From the NCBI RefSeq assembly GCF_001510665.1, contig NZ_LMTI01000002.1:381753-445752 (forward strand): a stretch of DNA of 64,000 nucleotides, given 5' to 3'. A program made the translations under genes and the position numbers. This DNA is from Bacillus sp. FJAT-27445. GTDB taxonomy: Bacteria; Bacillota; Bacilli; Bacillales; Cytobacillaceae. The notes under the pieces are model-generated. The model saw only the letters and a program-made list of their open reading frames with translations. It was not told the origin of the DNA and searched no databases. Below, in pieces: positions 63,604-64,000 of this stretch (positions are counted from its first letter, which is position 1; the number at the start of each line of letters is the position of its first letter).

Positions 63604-64000
63604 TCAAAGGATCTCCTGTTCAGCCAATTTTTCAAAATAGCGCTTAAGCGGGTAAAAAGCGGCAACGACGAAAATCAAATTCAGGCATACGGTCGGCAGG
63701 AGCCTCGCATCGGCAAACTCCTTCAAGCTAATGTCGGTTATATGGATGAAGCTGTTCATTTTATAGATTACAAGTTCGAGAAAGGCAATGCCGGCCAAAA
63801 TCACGAATGTTATGATAAACGCGTTCGCCTGGAGTACCTTCATCACCCTCATCACCAAATAGATTGTGAGTGGAAAAAGAAATAAATAAATTCCGATGAT
63901 CTCCGTATAGACCATATCGAATAACAGCCCAAAGGCGAACCCGTAGAGAATTGCGTGCTTTTGCGACCCGTAAATAGCTAGGAGGAGCAGGGCGGCAATC
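63604..64000 (-). CDS. mreD: rod-shape protein MreD, N-terminal part outside window
   Basis: Integral membrane component of the elongasome. The visible C-terminal 131 codons enter from the right window edge and include QKHAILYGFAFGLLFDMVYTE, the conserved MreD loop, followed by helices IGIYLFLFPLTIYLVMRV, FIITFVILAGIAFLELVIY and LPTVCLNLIFVVAAFYPL. Order mreD-minC-minD as in B. subtilis. The frame runs uninterrupted to position 64000. Confidence 0.95.
   Translation of the reverse strand, partial: IAALLLLAIYGSQKHAILYGFAFGLLFDMVYTEIIGIYLFLFPLTIYLVMRVMKVLQANAFIITFVILAGIAFLELVIYKMNSFIHITDISLKEFADARLLPTVCLNLIFVVAAFYPLKRYFEKLAEQEIL

Overview
The window is a chromosomal segment from an endospore-forming member of the Bacillaceae, close to but distinct from Bacillus subtilis (a Mesobacillus/Cytobacillus-type relative would fit; this is inference). 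The evidence is gene order. From pbpI/greA to mreD it follows the B. subtilis block greA-udk-yrrO-yrrN-yrrM-mltG-yrzB-yrrK-yrzL-alaS ... recD2-yrrB-mnmA-yrvO-cymR-rarA-tcdA-6S RNA-aspS-hisS-yrvJ-dtd-relA-apt-recJ-secDF-comN-spoVB-yrbG-yrzE-yajC-tgt-queA-ruvBA-bofC-safA-niaR-pheB-obg-spo0B-rpmA-prp-rplU-spoIVFBA-minDC-mreD. Sporulation genes (spoVB, bofC, safA, spo0B, spoIVFA/B) are present. Almost all genes lie on the minus strand; rarA, yrvJ, spoVB, yrzE, a small lipoprotein gene and niaR are on the plus strand.

Layout. 1-12 kb: a partial class B penicillin-binding protein, greA, udk, the three-gene wobble-uridine module (trmR, trhP1, trhP2), mltG, small conserved genes, alaS behind a T-box. 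12-22 kb: recD2, a TPR protein, the tRNA 2-thiouridine pair mnmA/yrvO, cymR coupled to a YczE-type membrane protein, then convergent rarA and tcdA. 22-32 kb: 6S RNA, aspS, hisS with a T-box, a cell-wall amidase, dtd, relA, apt. 32-48 kb: recJ, a short accessory stretch (DUF4352-type gene plus a complete IS1182-type element), secDF, comN, spoVB, the queuosine/preprotein genes yajC-tgt-queA and ruvBA. 48-55 kb is the most accessory part: a lipoprotein gene, a decayed IS1182 copy, bofC, a CotS-like kinase gene, a greatly repeat-expanded safA, niaR. 55-64 kb: pheB, obg, spo0B, rplU-prp-rpmA with an L21 leader, an RNase E/G gene, spoIVFB/A, minD/C and the start-truncated mreD.

Functional themes are tRNA charging and modification (alaS, aspS, hisS, trmR/trhP, mnmA, tcdA, tgt, queA, dtd), stringent response and purine salvage (relA, apt), recombination (recD2, rarA, recJ, ruvAB, ruvX), envelope and division (pbpI, mltG, secDF, minCD, mreD) and sporulation.

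The most unusual signal is non-coding. Four intergenic arrays (22.60, 28.83, 49.48 and 54.85 kb) repeat a TATCGA core with a 20-21 bp period, two turns of the DNA helix. They come in two sequence flavours, sit next to terminators, and some units carry different but self-complementary arms. A second non-coding theme is that both IS1182-type insertions landed in terminator hairpins and duplicated them, while a dispersed palindromic repeat of two size classes occurs both free and inside those IS copies.
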